Part shown: positions 1 through 9,337 of the stretch, in pieces
How positions within the stretch are numbered: position 1 is the stretch's first letter
How the letters are laid out: the number at the start of each line of letters is the position of its first letter
Assembly: GCA_005799495.1 (NCBI GenBank)
Contig: SYGP01000037.1
Location: 1 to 64,000 of the forward strand
Reading direction: 5' to 3'
DNA: 64,000 nt
DNA from: Planctomycetia bacterium
GTDB lineage: Bacteria; Planctomycetota; Phycisphaerae; Phycisphaerales; SM1A02
Position numbers and translations under genes: made by a program
Notes under the pieces: model-generated
Databases searched by the model: none
What the model saw: only the letters and a program-made list of their open reading frames with translations
What the model was told of the DNA's origin: nothing

Positions 1-482
1 AAGTGCGCATCAAGGTGGTTCGAATCTTCAACACCTACGGTCCCCGCATGCAGCCGTTCGATGGTCGAGTGGTCAGCAACTTCATTCGTCAGGCGATTCG
101 TGGCGAACCGCTGACACTCTACGGCGATGGCATGCAGTCGCGATCGTTCTGCTATGTCGACGATCTCGTGGAGGGACTGATCCGTGCGATGGCAACCGAA
201 GATGACTTCACGGGACCTGTGAATCTCGGCAATCCAGAGGAGTTCACCATCCGTGATTTGGCGGAGCGGGTCGTGAAGGCGGTCGGCGGCTCGGCGCGGA
301 TCGAGCAGGCTCGGCCGCTGCCGCAAGACGATCCGGCACAGCGTTGCCCTGACATCAGTCTGGCGCGGCGAGTCCTTGGTTGGGAACCGCGCGTGAAGCT
401 TGCCGAGGGTCTGCCGAAGACGGTGGAGTGGTTCAAGAGTGTGGACATGACGCAGTTCCGCGCGCCGACGCCGAACTATTGA
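1..482 (+). CDS. UDP-glucuronate decarboxylase (UDP-xylose synthase), C-terminal part
   Basis: This is the C-terminal half of an extended short-chain dehydrogenase/reductase of the UDP-glucuronic acid decarboxylase type, which makes UDP-xylose for surface polysaccharides in the cytoplasm. The frame is open at the left edge, so the gene begins outside the window and the NAD-binding Rossmann part and the Tyr-x-x-x-Lys catalytic pair are not seen. The visible part has [10 protein letters not shown], the substrate-side segment [13 protein letters not shown] and the [10 protein letters not shown] segment typical of UXS/RmlB-like enzymes. A dTDP-glucose dehydratase-like epimerase is the main alternative, but length and C-terminal motifs fit UXS better. 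Confidence 0.85.
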   Translation, partial: VRIKVVRIFNTYGPRMQPFDGRVVSNFIRQAIRGEPLTLYGDGMQSRSFCYVDDLVEGLIRAMATEDDFTGPVNLGNPEEFTIRDLAERVVKAVGGSARIEQARPLPQDDPAQRCPDISLARRVLGWEPRVKLAEGLPKTVEWFKSVDMTQFRAPTPNY

Positions 483-547
483 GCAGTTCGCGCGAGCGGG
501 ATGAAGGGGGGAGGGGCGCGTGGTGATGCACGCGTGGACCGCGCCGT

Positions 548-790
548 TCAGAGGCGGGTCCAAGTGCTCGAGTTTGGCAGTTTGGCGCAGCTGTCTTGCG
601 GGGCGAAGAACTGCGTGAGACCGCACTTGGCGCACACCACGACATCAAAGGTCGGGCTTGCCCACCATTTCGTCGAAAGTCGAGGAAGGTAGTTCGGCGC
701 ATAGCCGCCGCCCGAGCTGACTTTGGTGGTGTAACGGTCCGTACTGCCGCAGTTTGGACAGGCGTGGGGAATGCTCGGCAGGGTGGCCAT
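548..790 (-). CDS. Small zinc-ribbon protein
   Basis: An 80-residue protein with two Cys-x-x-Cys knuckles (CPNCGS near residue 12 and CAKCGL near residue 53), so it probably folds as a one-zinc ribbon. Between the knuckles lies a Gly/Tyr-rich stretch, and a Phe-Phe-Ala-Pro turn follows. I do not recognise a characterised function; small zinc ribbons of this shape occur as uncharacterised proteins in several phyla. The ATG at 790 is preceded by a TACCCT -10 box 9 bases upstream, which supports this start and suggests a leaderless message. It faces the preceding decarboxylase gene tail to tail. Confidence 0.7.
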   Translation of the reverse strand: MATLPSIPHACPNCGSTDRYTTKVSSGGGYAPNYLPRLSTKWWASPTFDVVVCAKCGLTQFFAPQDSCAKLPNSSTWTRL

Positions 791-799
791 TGGTGTGGA

Positions 800-805
800 A
801 GGGTA
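800..805 (-). promoter_or_regulatory. -10 box (TACCCT), leaderless zinc-ribbon gene
   Basis: On the minus strand TACCCT ends 9 bases before the ATG at 790. A weak TTTTCA lies about 17 bases further upstream. The short distance puts the transcription start at or next to the start codon. Confidence 0.5.
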
Positions 806-935
806 AACGCCGCGCTGGGACTGAAAAGTGGATAGGAAAAACGGGCGGATCTGCGGGGTAGCTCTCGGCGGACGGCTAGCGTCGCCGTGGGGAAAGGGGT
901 CGCAAGAATGACCCTAAAAAAATACGAACAGATCG

Positions 936-964
936 TTGACAGATGCCGATAGGGTCAATACCGT
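936..964 (+). promoter_or_regulatory. Candidate recA promoter (TTGACA / 17 bp / TACCGT)
   Basis: A perfect -35 TTGACA at 936-941 is followed after 17 bases by TACCGT at 959-964. It would give a leader of roughly 80 bases before recA. The -35 overlaps an imperfect inverted repeat, GAAC-N5-GTTG at 926-938, which could be an operator. No match to the classic LexA boxes of E. coli or Bacillus is exact, so SOS control is not shown. Confidence 0.5.
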
Positions 965-1053
965 ACAGATACCAAACGAAGCAAGGATGCTCCCGGTCGA
1001 AGAGTCGCGTGGATTCGAGACCTTGGGCGGAAAACAAGGAGTCAGTGGACAAC

Positions 1054-2340
1054 ATGATCGCAGCAGCACCAAACGGAGTTCAGGGAAACAAGTCGCAGTC
1101 CGGAAGCGCACCGGTGGCGGGACCCGCGGCAGCAAAGTCAGGCACGCCGCGACCCGGTCTTGGCGTGCCCGCGCGCGGCAGTGTGGATACAACTGCAACC
1201 ATGCCAGCCACCACACAATCATCGAGGTCGTCGCAGTCGCCAGCCAGTGCATCAAGCGAAAAGGGGAGCGCGAAGGAGTCAGCCGCTGCCGCCGCGACGC
1301 CTGGAAACGCTGCGAAGATTCGCGCCCTCGAAACCGCAGTCGGTCACATCGAGAAGACCTTCGGCAAGGGCTCGATCATGCGCTTCGTGGGCGACAACCT
1401 TCCGGATATTCAAGGCATCAGTACTGGTGCTCTCAGTCTTGACATCGCACTTGGCGGAAAGGGCCTTCCCAAGGGGCGCATCGTGGAGATCTTCGGCCCG
1501 GAGTCTTCGGGCAAGACAACGCTTGCCTTGACCGTGATCGCGAACGCACAGAAGACTGGAGGAAACGCGGCGTTCATTGATGCCGAGCATGCGCTTGATC
1601 CCTCGTGGGCGAAGCGGCTTGGCGTCAAGCTCGAGGACATGCTCATCTCTCAGCCGGACACCGGCGAGCAAGCGCTTGAGATCTGTGAACTGCTTGTCCG
1701 GTCGAACGCAGTCGATGTGATCGTCGTCGATTCGGTAGCGGCGCTGATCCCACGCGCCGAAATCGAAGGCGAAATGGGTGACAGCCATGTGGGTTTGCAG
1801 GCCCGTCTCATGAGCCAGGCCATGCGCAAGCTGACAGGCGCCATTGCCAAGAGCGATGTGGTCGTGATCTTCATCAACCAGCTGCGGGAAAAGATTGGGG
1901 TGATGTTCGGCAGCCCAGAGACGACAACGGGTGGGCGAGCGCTCAAGTTCTACTCATCGGTGCGTGTGGACATCCGTCGTATCGGTGCGATCAAGGACGG
2001 TGAGCAGAATGTCGGGAATCGGGTTCGTGCGAAGATCGTCAAGAACAAGATTGCCCCACCGTTCCGTGAGGCGGAGTTCGACATCATGTTCTCCGAGGGA
2101 ATCAGCACTTCGGGTGATTTGATTGACATCGCGGTCCTGCACGGCGTGTGCGAAAAGTCGGGCGCATGGTTCAGTTTCGGGCAGGTTCGCCTCGGGCAGG
2201 GGCGTGAAGCTTCGAAGGCGTTCATTCGCGAGAATCCAGATCTCTTTGCGGAGATTCGATCCGCCGTGATCGCGAAATTGGCCAAGGATCCAACCGCGCC
2301 AGTGACTGCCAAGCGTGGCGCGGGCTCCAACGACGACTGA
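1054..2340 (+). CDS. recA: RecA recombinase with long low-complexity N-terminal extension
   Basis: ATP-dependent strand-exchange protein for homologous recombination and SOS activation. The core is canonical: [11 protein letters not shown], Walker [10 protein letters not shown], the FIDAEHALD segment, Walker [14 protein letters not shown], loop L2 [13 protein letters not shown] and [12 protein letters not shown]. About 83 residues rich in Ser, Ala, Thr and Gly precede the core; E. coli RecA has almost none there. No start codon lies close to the core. AAGGAG at 1036-1041 could serve ATG 1054 (12-base spacing, long) or an in-frame GTG at 1045 (3 bases, short); ATG 1201 lacks a ribosome site. 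Identity is certain, the exact start is not. Confidence 0.95.
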   Translation: MIAAAPNGVQGNKSQSGSAPVAGPAAAKSGTPRPGLGVPARGSVDTTATMPATTQSSRSSQSPASASSEKGSAKESAAAAATPGNAAKIRALETAVGHIEKTFGKGSIMRFVGDNLPDIQGISTGALSLDIALGGKGLPKGRIVEIFGPESSGKTTLALTVIANAQKTGGNAAFIDAEHALDPSWAKRLGVKLEDMLISQPDTGEQALEICELLVRSNAVDVIVVDSVAALIPRAEIEGEMGDSHVGLQARLMSQAMRKLTGAIAKSDVVVIFINQLREKIGVMFGSPETTTGGRALKFYSSVRVDIRRIGAIKDGEQNVGNRVRAKIVKNKIAPPFREAEFDIMFSEGISTSGDLIDIAVLHGVCEKSGAWFSFGQVRLGQGREASKAFIRENPDLFAEIRSAVIAKLAKDPTAPVTAKRGAGSNDD

Positions 2341-2447
2341 GCAAATGTCGATCAGGCTGATGTGTGTGCTCGCCGGTATCGGTGCGCACAAGGCGATGCA
2401 TCCTTCGGGATCGTCTCCGTGACGGTCAGTGTCTCGCAGCCGAGGGT

Positions 2448-2481
2448 TCGAACCGAGGTCCGTGTCGAACCGAGGTCCGTG
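2448..2481. repeat. Perfect 17-bp tandem duplication
   Basis: The unit TCGAACCGAGGTCCGTG occurs twice back to back, at 2448-2464 and 2465-2481, with no mismatch. It lies in non-coding DNA after recA. Confidence 0.9.
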
Positions 2482-2534
2482 GTGCGGATGATGCGTCTGG
2501 TGGATCATCGGTTGGAGATCGTGTGTCGGAGGAT

Positions 2535-2564
2535 CACTCGGCGAAAGGGGCCGGTCGCCGAGTG
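2535..2564 (+). terminator. recA: Possible recA transcription terminator hairpin
   Basis: CACTCGGCGA (2535-2544) pairs perfectly with TCGCCGAGTG (2555-2564) across a 10-base loop. No strong T-run follows, so it may be a weak or Rho-assisted terminator, or an mRNA 3' end stabiliser. Confidence 0.4.
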
Positions 2565-2662
2565 GTCCCTTGGAGTGGTCCATTGGGTGCATCCCACGCT
2601 TGGGTACACCCCAAGAAATGCGCCGTGGACACTTGCCTGACACGAGTCATGCGCGTCCTTGC

Positions 2663-2668
2663 TAGACT
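2663..2668 (+). promoter_or_regulatory. -10 box (TAGACT) of tRNA-Leu
   Basis: TAGACT ends 11 bases before the mature tRNA 5' end. The same hexamer stands before hflX and pckA in this window. Confidence 0.5.
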
Positions 2669-2676
2669 TTGGATCC

Positions 2677-2763
<87 letters not shown>

Positions 2764-2778
2764 CTGTTGACGCAAGGA

Positions 2779-2808
2779 CGCGCCGCCGAAAGGCGGCGCG
2801 TTTCATTT
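2779..2808 (+). terminator. Rho-independent terminator after tRNA-Leu
   Basis: A perfect 9-bp GC stem (2779-2787 with 2792-2800) closed by a GAAA tetraloop is followed by TTTCATTT. It ends only 20 bases before the cysteine desulfurase start, so that gene would depend on read-through or a promoter inside this short gap. Confidence 0.85.
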
Positions 2809-2827
2809 GGACATCGACCTCCCGTCC

Positions 2828-4006
2828 ATGATTTATCTCGACAACAACGCAACGACGGCGCCATCGATCGCGGTCATGGAGGCTGTCCGGCGCGCACTTC
2901 AGGAGGGATGGGGCAATCCGTCGAGTGTGCATCCCTTTGGCACCGAGGCGCGTGAGTCCGTCGAGCGTGCACGCAGTCAGGTGGCGCAGGCTATCGGTGC
3001 CTCCCCGCGCGAGGTTGTATTCACCTCTGGCGGAACAGAATCCTGCAATCTGGCAATCCTTGGTTCGCTCGGCCATGAGCCTGGGCGCGATCTCCTGGTC
3101 ACCGCACACACGGAGCACTCGGCAGTTCGGGAGTGCGCGGCGGCCGTCGAAAGCGGGGAGTGGCGTGCAGGATCGGACCGTGGTGAGGTCGCCTGGGTCG
3201 CGCTTGATTCGGAAGGGCGGGTCGATCTCGGACAGCTTTCCCTTCTGCTCGGCAGACGAGCTCGTGAGGTCGCGATCGTTTCACTGATGTGGGCAAACAA
3301 CGAGACGGGCGTGATCCAGCCCGTGGAGCAGATTGCCATGATCTGCCGAGAGCATGGGGTTCGTTTTCATACCGATGCCACGCAGTGCCTCGGTCGGGTG
3401 GAGATGGATGCCGCTCGAATTGGGTGCGATCTGCTCAGTGTGTCTGCGCACAAAGTCCATGGGCCCAAGGGTGTGGGGGCGCTGTTCTGTCGCCGCGGTG
3501 TCTCCATCGTTGGGCAAGTGGTCGGCGGTCCCCAAGAGCGAGGGCGTCGCGGCGGAACGGAGAATGTCGCAGGCATTTGCGGGTTCGGCGCCGCGTGCCA
3601 GGAAGCATCCGAGTGGCTCGCGCGCCCTGATACACCTCCAAAGCAACTCGCGCAGTGGCGAAATGAGTTCGAGTCGGCTGTGGTGGCTGCCGTTCGCGGA
3701 GCCGTCGTGATTGGGGAGCGCGTTCCACGCCTTTGGAACACAAGCCTGATCGCGTTCCCGCGGCTGCAGTCGGAAGCGCTGCTGATCGAACTCGGGCGAC
3801 ACGATGTGGCCGCTTCGGCGGGTGCCGCCTGCTCATCGGGCTTACTCGATCCATCGCCCGTGCTGTTGGCGATGGGACTGGACCGCGAGGTCGCTCACGG
3901 TGCCGTACGGTTCTCGATGTCACGGCTCACGACGCGGCGCGAGATGGATGATGCAGCTGCCCGCGTCGTTCAAGCGGTGCAATCGGTTGCGCGTGCAATG
4001 CCCTGA
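2828..4006 (+). CDS. Cysteine desulfurase (NifS/IscS type)
   Basis: PLP enzyme that takes sulfur from cysteine for iron-sulfur cluster assembly and tRNA thiolation. The start MIYLDNNATT is the classic family N-terminus, so ATG 2828 is preferred over a TTG at 2807 that lies in the terminator tail. Seen in order: GNPSSVH, the TSGGTESCN segment, HTEHSAV with the ring-stacking His, the PLP lysine in SAHKVHGPKG (about K209), and the catalytic cysteine in GAACSSGLL (about C335), here in the short NifS-like (class I) context. At 392 residues it is family length. No iscU or sufB genes lie next to it. Confidence 0.93.
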   Translation: MIYLDNNATTAPSIAVMEAVRRALQEGWGNPSSVHPFGTEARESVERARSQVAQAIGASPREVVFTSGGTESCNLAILGSLGHEPGRDLLVTAHTEHSAVRECAAAVESGEWRAGSDRGEVAWVALDSEGRVDLGQLSLLLGRRAREVAIVSLMWANNETGVIQPVEQIAMICREHGVRFHTDATQCLGRVEMDAARIGCDLLSVSAHKVHGPKGVGALFCRRGVSIVGQVVGGPQERGRRGGTENVAGICGFGAACQEASEWLARPDTPPKQLAQWRNEFESAVVAAVRGAVVIGERVPRLWNTSLIAFPRLQSEALLIELGRHDVAASAGAACSSGLLDPSPVLLAMGLDREVAHGAVRFSMSRLTTRREMDDAAARVVQAVQSVARAMP

Positions 4007-4015
4007 ATCGCCTGA

Positions 4016-5677
4016 TCAGACGCCGCGCGCGGCGCGGTATCGGCCAATGAGCTGTTGGGTGCTGCCATCGTGCGTTGGCTTCGGTGATGGTCCGCTGAGT
4101 TCTGGAATGATCCGCTGCGCGAGAACCTTGCCAAGTTCGACACCCCACTGATCGAAGGAGTTGATGTTCCAGATCGTTCCCTGCACGAAGACCTTGTGCT
4201 CGTAGAGTGCGATGAGACTTCCGAGCATCGCCGGGTCGAGTTTCGGGCACAGCATCGTCGTCGTCGGTCGATTCCCTTCGAACTGTCGGTGAGGCGCGAG
4301 CCACGCCGGACTTCCTTCGGCCTCGACCTCTGCCAGCGTCTTTCCGAATGCCAGCGCTTCAGCCTGCGCGAGGACATTCGCCACGAGCAGGTCCTGATGG
4401 TTGCCGATCGGATTGTGCGAGTTGCAGAACGCGATGAAGTCGCAGGGCACGAGCGGCGTTCCTTGGTGGATCATCTGATAGAACGCATGCTGCCCATTCG
4501 TGCCTGGCTGCCCCCACACGGCAGGGCAGGTCGACCACGACACTCGGCCCCCGTCGAGTGTCACATGCTTGCCGTTGGACTCCATCTCGAGCTGCTGCAG
4601 GTATGAACTGAAACGGTCGAGATACTGGTCGTAGGGAAGCACGGCGAGCGTCTGCGCACCGAGGAAGTTGACGTTCCAGATTCCCACGAGCGCCATGAGG
4701 ACGGGGAGATTCCGTTCCATCGGCGCCGTTCGGAAGTGCTCATCCATCTCGTGAAAGCCGCGAAGCATCTCCTCGAACGCATCCGGTCCGATGGCGAGCA
4801 TGGTGGAGAGACCGATGGCGGAATCCATCGAGTATCGACCGCCACCCCAGTCCCAGAAACCGAACATGTTTGCCGTATCGATGCCGAACGCCCGGACCTT
4901 TTCCGCGTTGGTGGAGACGGCAACGAAGTGCCGGGCGACTGCAGCGGCATCCCCGCCAAGTCCACGCAGCAACCATTCCCGCGCGGTGTGGGCATTCGCC
5001 ATCGTCTCGAGTGTCGTGAAGGTCTTGGAGGAGACGATGAACAAGGTCTGCGCTGGATCGCAGTCGCGCGTCTTCTCGGCGAAATCGGTCGCATCGACGT
5101 TGGACACGAAGCGCACGGAGAGGTCCCGCTGCGTGAAGGGCAAAAGAGCGTCGTACGCCATCGCAGGGCCCAGATCGCTGCCGCCGATGCCGATGTTGAC
5201 CACGGCGCGGATGGGCTTTCCCGTGTGACCCCGCCACGCTCCCGTGCGCACGGCAGAGCTGAATGCGGCCATGCGGCCGAGGACTTCATGCACATCAGGT
5301 ACCACATTGCGACCATCGACGAGGATGGTGGCACCCCGCGGCGCACGAAGAGCGGTGTGCAGCACGGCGCGCTGCTCCGTGATGTTGATCTTCGCGCCGC
5401 TGAACATCTCCTTCGCCCGCTCCGCGACGCCACACGCGTGGGCAAGCGCGAGCAGCGCATCGAACACCGCAGGTGTGATTCGCTGCTTGGAGTAATCCAT
5501 GAAGATCCCGCGCGGACCCTCCACGCTGAACCGCGCCGCGCGGCCCACGTCACCCTTGAACAGATCGCGCAGGTGGAGGGCTCCGTCTGTCTTCGCGAGT
5601 TGCAGAAGAGTCTTCCACTCCGATCGGGCGTCGAGTCGAGGTGCAGTGTGCGCTGAGGACTGTTGCATGGTGCTCAT
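4016..5677 (-). CDS. pgi: Glucose-6-phosphate isomerase
   Basis: Interconverts glucose-6-phosphate and fructose-6-phosphate in glycolysis and gluconeogenesis. It is 553 residues, close to the 549 of E. coli Pgi. Visible signatures are [23 protein letters not shown], the family motif [30 protein letters not shown] and the C-terminal [16 protein letters not shown] 5677 is chosen because a TACATT -10 box ends 7 bases upstream; an in-frame ATG 19 codons further out would lie upstream of the transcript. It is divergent from transaldolase, a pairing that joins glycolysis and the pentose phosphate pathway. Confidence 0.96.
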   Translation of the reverse strand: MSTMQQSSAHTAPRLDARSEWKTLLQLAKTDGALHLRDLFKGDVGRAARFSVEGPRGIFMDYSKQRITPAVFDALLALAHACGVAERAKEMFSGAKINITEQRAVLHTALRAPRGATILVDGRNVVPDVHEVLGRMAAFSSAVRTGAWRGHTGKPIRAVVNIGIGGSDLGPAMAYDALLPFTQRDLSVRFVSNVDATDFAEKTRDCDPAQTLFIVSSKTFTTLETMANAHTAREWLLRGLGGDAAAVARHFVAVSTNAEKVRAFGIDTANMFGFWDWGGGRYSMDSAIGLSTMLAIGPDAFEEMLRGFHEMDEHFRTAPMERNLPVLMALVGIWNVNFLGAQTLAVLPYDQYLDRFSSYLQQLEMESNGKHVTLDGGRVSWSTCPAVWGQPGTNGQHAFYQMIHQGTPLVPCDFIAFCNSHNPIGNHQDLLVANVLAQAEALAFGKTLAEVEAEGSPAWLAPHRQFEGNRPTTTMLCPKLDPAMLGSLIALYEHKVFVQGTIWNINSFDQWGVELGKVLAQRIIPELSGPSPKPTHDGSTQQLIGRYRAARGV

Positions 5678-5684
5678 GGAGGCC

Positions 5685-5762
5685 AATGTAGGGGCAAAGT
5701 GGCAGGGAACTTCCGATGGGGGCAACAGACACACGAAAAACCTGCAATGGACGCGCTATGCT
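5685..5762. promoter_or_regulatory. Divergent pgi / tal promoters, both leaderless
   Basis: On the minus strand TACATT (5685-5690) ends 7 bases before the pgi ATG. On the plus strand TATGCT (5757-5762) ends 7 bases before the tal ATG at 5770. Neither has a clear -35. Confidence 0.55.
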
Positions 5763-5769
5763 TTGATGC

Positions 5770-6852
5770 ATGAAGTCCACCGCTCTCCTCAGCATGACTG
5801 GCCAGTCGATTTGGCTCGACAACATCACCCGCAAGTTGCTTGATTCAGGGCAACTGGCCCAGTGGATCCGTGACTCCTCGGTGGTTGGTCTCACGTCAAA
5901 CCCATCGATCTTTGAAAAGGCTGTGACGGGGTCGAGTGATTACGACGCGCAAGTCTGCGCGCTTGCCGCCAAGGGGCTGCCTGCCGAGCAGGTGTTCTTC
6001 GAGTGTGCGATCACGGATCTCACCCGCGCATGCGATCTGTTTCGGGGCGTCCATGAACGCACAGGCGGCATCGATGGCTGGGTGTCCCTCGAAGTGTCGC
6101 CCCTTCTTGCAAACGACACCAAGGCGACTCTCGCGCAGGCGCGCGAGCTGCATGCGAAGGCAGGTCGTCCGAATCTCTACATCAAGGTTCCGGGCACGTC
6201 CGAAGGCATCCCTGCCATCGAGGAGCTGACCTTCGCGGGCATCTCCGTCAACGTCACGCTCTTGTTTTCTTCCAAGCATTGCCAGGCTGCGGCGGATGCA
6301 TACATGCGAGGCCTCGAACGCCGCGCCGCAGCGAAGTTGCCGCTCGGGGTTGTGAGTGGTGTGGCCAGTTTGTTCGTCTCGCGGTGGGATCGCAAGACCG
6401 CGCAGAAACTCCCAGCCAACCTGAAGAACACCGTGGGTGTGGCCGTGTGCCGCCAGTGCTACTCGGACTACTGCGCGCTGTACTCGAGCGATCGGTGGCT
6501 TGCTCTTGAGGCGGCGGGTGCGCGGCCGCAGCGTTTGCTCTTCGCCAGCACGAGCACAAAGGATCCGAGCCTTTCCCCAACGCTGTATGTGCAGTCCCTC
6601 GCTGCTCCGCGCACAGTGAACACGATGCCGGAGGAGACGCTCCTCGCCGTATGCCGCGGCATGGAAGTGCCGACCGTGCTTGCGCCGAGTGATCGTTCCT
6701 GGCAGGCGACGCTCGATGCGGTCACCAAGGCGGGCATCGACCTGGATCGGTGCGCGGGCGAGTTGCAGATGGAAGGCCGCGATGCCTTCAACAAGAGTTG
6801 GACGGACCTGATCGGTGCGATCGAGGGCAAGACCGCAGCACTCGCACGCTGA
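5770..6852 (+). CDS. tal: Transaldolase
   Basis: Moves a dihydroxyacetone unit between sugar phosphates in the non-oxidative pentose phosphate pathway. The protein has LTSNPSIFEKA near the N-terminus, the Schiff-base lysine in LYIKVPGT, and SVNVTLLFS and GVASLFVSRWD segments. At 360 residues it belongs to the longer bacterial subfamily (actinobacterial/cyanobacterial type) rather than the 317-residue E. coli TalB type. ATG 5770 sits 7 bases after the -10 box; an in-frame ATG at 5794 (MTGQSIWLD) is a possible alternative if the message has a short leader. Confidence 0.94.
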   Translation: MKSTALLSMTGQSIWLDNITRKLLDSGQLAQWIRDSSVVGLTSNPSIFEKAVTGSSDYDAQVCALAAKGLPAEQVFFECAITDLTRACDLFRGVHERTGGIDGWVSLEVSPLLANDTKATLAQARELHAKAGRPNLYIKVPGTSEGIPAIEELTFAGISVNVTLLFSSKHCQAAADAYMRGLERRAAAKLPLGVVSGVASLFVSRWDRKTAQKLPANLKNTVGVAVCRQCYSDYCALYSSDRWLALEAAGARPQRLLFASTSTKDPSLSPTLYVQSLAAPRTVNTMPEETLLAVCRGMEVPTVLAPSDRSWQATLDAVTKAGIDLDRCAGELQMEGRDAFNKSWTDLIGAIEGKTAALAR

Positions 6853-6905
6853 GGTGGCGCAGAGCGTTCACATCCAATGGCTCGGCAGCGCTGTTTCCGC
6901 GGCGC

Positions 6906-9212
6906 TCAATTGGTCCACGCTGCAAGCAGCGCGGAGAGATCTGTTCCCGACACGATGCCATCCTGATCGATGTCTGCTGCGATGTTGAAAGTACCCCATG
7001 CGGCGAGCAGGAGCGAGAGGTCGGCGCCGCCGACCGATCCGTTTCGATCGATGTCCGCCCAGTTGTAGGTGCCGCCGCGCGTCCAAGCGGCGGCAGGGAC
7101 AACGGCCTTTGCCACGCCGGGACCTTGCCACGAGGTGATGAGGCCGGCGCCTCCTCCGTTCTCGAAGAACTCGACGCGGATTGCGTGTTTGCCGGCCGCG
7201 AGCGCCATCGTGCCTGACCGCTCCACCATGCCGTGCAGCCCGTCGTTGGACACCACCACCGTATCGCCAATCAGCAGTCGCGAGCCGTCGTCGGAGTTCG
7301 TGAACAGGGTCCAGAATCCGGATGTCGGAATGTTGATCCAGCCGCGGAACACGGCTCCGACTTCATCCGCCCGTCCGCTTGCGCCGAAGTTCCCATTCGT
7401 GCTCGGGATGTTGATGTCAGTCACGATGCCGCCCGCGTACTGCGTCAGCGCCGAGAAATCCGGCAGCACTTGTGGTGCGGCGAGTTGGAAGTAGCTCGCG
7501 ATCACGCCAGGAGCTGAGTTGCCTGGGTTTTCGGGGTAACGCAAGGACTGAACATCGACCGTGACATTGGCCGCGCTGCTCTGCCCACTGGCTTCCACAA
7601 CCGTGTAGGCAAAGGTGATCGAGGAGGAACTGCCGCCCGGAGCAGTGAACCGGACGATGCTGCGCCCATTTGGTCCTGCCCCGGTCACGACAACCGCCGA
7701 CGCGCCACCGGCAGGCTGCGCGACCGAGATGGAAGAAATCCCATCGCAGTTGAGTGCAAGATCGTTCGCGAGCACATCGATGTCGATGACCGATCCCGCC
7801 AGGCATGTTTGGTAGTCCGGAAGCGCGGCGGGCGGCTGGGCGGACGGCGAGAAGTTGCACGCGCCTCCGCCGATGTACGAAGTGATCGAGCCAATGGTCA
7901 CCGGATGAAACCGCAGGTCGACATTCGACATGCCGCCATCGCAGATGTGGCAGTAGCTCATGATGGTGCCCTCATCGTTGTTCGCCGCGGTGCAATCCTG
8001 CGGATCGGATCCACACCCATCCACGGGGGGGGAGTAGTTGTGTGTGTGCGGCGCGCCGTAGTTGTGGCCGAGCTCATGCGCGACCACCATGATGTCCCAG
8101 TTGTCCCAACTGTTGTCGACGAGCGGATAGGGGAACGCCCCGCCGAGATTCGCGGACACGGAGTATGCGTAGCTGCCGCAGCCCGAATTGAGCCATGCGA
8201 CGCCACCGCCGAGACCACGCCCAGAAAGGAAAGTGGCGGAGTCCCGCTGCACGGCTGGCGGCATGGCTTCCCACAGATCGCGGAACTGGTAGAGCTGCGC
8301 ACCTGTGCCGGTTGCATCCCACGGGTCGCCGGCGGTTGGCCAAAGGCGAATCAAGCAAGGGCTTGGGCGAAGTCCAACATCGCGCGAGTAGATGTCCGTG
8401 AGTGCACTGAACAGCGTCGCCACGTAGGCAGCCGCTGCGCCCTGATTGCCGCCAAACAAAAGCAGGAACTCATGGTCGGTTTCCACGGCGATTCGCGATT
8501 GACGACATGTTGCAGATCCAGCGATGCCGCCTTCATCGTTGCCAGCATCTCCGCGTCCTTTGTGACCTGCGTCGCCGCGCTCTTCGGGCGGCAGCAAGGC
8601 CTCGCAGGTCCAGTCTCGGGTCTGCAGCGTGCCTGGAGGAAGCGCGCCGTGGCGAAAGGCAACAAGCGGCCCGTTCTGATCCGCCGCGCCACTGGAAATG
8701 ATCCAGCGTCCTTCCGCCGTGATCACGAAGCCAACGAAGAAACTCTCGTGCCGAGCGATCATGACTCGAGAAGCGGGGTCACCCACGAGCGATCCGCCGA
8801 AACAGGTGAGCGTCGGCAGGGGAAGCGGAACATCGATGATCTGTCCTTCAGCATCGCGCGATCCAGCGACCACGTGGACTCCCTCAAGCGGATTTCGGCG
8901 GTGCAACAGGGCATCGACGGTCTGTCCAGGCGCAATCGGAAGCCCCGTCACCAGGGCATCATCCACCGCGGCGAGTGCCTGCCAGCGGGTTTCATCGACT
9001 TCCAATAGTGCGACAATGCCTTGAAGATGCATCGGAATCACGGCCCGTGCGCCAGACCCCTTCGATTCCACTTCTCCAACGGGCGACTCCAAGCGCACGA
9101 AAGAGCGGATGGGTGTCGGTGGAACGGGATTCGAATGTTGTGCCACGGATGGCGCCGCAAGAAGGATGGCGACGGCGGAAGCCGCGGCGCAGCAAGCATG
9201 TGAATGGAGCAT
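6906..9212 (-). CDS. Secreted M12-like zinc metalloprotease with PA14 and dockerin-like repeats
   Basis: A 768-residue exported protein. A signal peptide (residues about 1-24, ending SVAQ) is followed by a propeptide-like region, then a reprolysin-type peptidase domain with the full zinc motif HELGHNYGAPH (about 379-389) and the Met-turn IMSY. After it come a bacterial Ig-like segment with the VLANDL turn, a PA14-like domain (TLFTNSDDGSRLLI...GKHAIRVEFFENGG), and at the C-terminus two dockerin-like calcium repeats, DIDRNGSVGGADLS and DIDQDGIVSGTDLS. It probably cuts extracellular protein and may be anchored through its C-terminal repeats. ATG 9212 is fixed by a strong promoter 6 bases upstream. 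Confidence 0.9.
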   Translation of the reverse strand: MLHSHACCAAASAVAILLAAPSVAQHSNPVPPTPIRSFVRLESPVGEVESKGSGARAVIPMHLQGIVALLEVDETRWQALAAVDDALVTGLPIAPGQTVDALLHRRNPLEGVHVVAGSRDAEGQIIDVPLPLPTLTCFGGSLVGDPASRVMIARHESFFVGFVITAEGRWIISSGAADQNGPLVAFRHGALPPGTLQTRDWTCEALLPPEERGDAGHKGRGDAGNDEGGIAGSATCRQSRIAVETDHEFLLLFGGNQGAAAAYVATLFSALTDIYSRDVGLRPSPCLIRLWPTAGDPWDATGTGAQLYQFRDLWEAMPPAVQRDSATFLSGRGLGGGVAWLNSGCGSYAYSVSANLGGAFPYPLVDNSWDNWDIMVVAHELGHNYGAPHTHNYSPPVDGCGSDPQDCTAANNDEGTIMSYCHICDGGMSNVDLRFHPVTIGSITSYIGGGACNFSPSAQPPAALPDYQTCLAGSVIDIDVLANDLALNCDGISSISVAQPAGGASAVVVTGAGPNGRSIVRFTAPGGSSSSITFAYTVVEASGQSSAANVTVDVQSLRYPENPGNSAPGVIASYFQLAAPQVLPDFSALTQYAGGIVTDINIPSTNGNFGASGRADEVGAVFRGWINIPTSGFWTLFTNSDDGSRLLIGDTVVVSNDGLHGMVERSGTMALAAGKHAIRVEFFENGGGAGLITSWQGPGVAKAVVPAAAWTRGGTYNWADIDRNGSVGGADLSLLLAAWGTFNIAADIDQDGIVSGTDLSALLAAWTN

Positions 9213-9218
9213 CAGGCA

Positions 9219-9247
9219 ATTAGAGATCAATATGAAGAGCAAGTCAA
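9219..9247 (-). promoter_or_regulatory. Strong sigma-70-like promoter of the metalloprotease (TTGACT / 17 bp / TCTAAT)
   Basis: Minus strand: TTGACT (9242-9247), exactly 17 bases, then TCTAAT (9219-9224), then 6 bases and the ATG at 9212. This is the clearest full promoter among the leaderless starts in the window. Confidence 0.75.
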
Positions 9248-9337
9248 AGCAAACCGCAGAAGTTTCTGCACATACAGCACTCCGTCCGGAGTCGGAGCGC
9301 AGCGGTCCAGCGTTCGCTGCTGCGTTCACTCTGTCCA

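Noticed and set aside
3-482. A complete short gene starting at GTG 3
   Set aside because: The translation begins in the middle of a conserved domain, so this is the 3' part of a longer gene.
925-940. LexA (SOS) box before recA
   Set aside because: CGAAC-N5-GTTGAC resembles but does not match the Bacillus-type box (wrong spacing), and E. coli-type CTG-N10-CAG is absent. Kept only as a possible operator.
943-1053. recA start at ATG 943
   Set aside because: This ATG overlaps the -35/-10 region of the likely promoter and lacks a ribosome site. A start at 1045 or 1054 fits better.
2441-2460. T-arm-like GGGTTCGAACC suggesting a tRNA
   Set aside because: The flanking stem does not pair and no acceptor or anticodon arm can be drawn.
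2362-2640. 92-codon open frame after recA
   Set aside because: Crosses the tandem repeat and the hairpin, composition is unlike neighbours, no motif.
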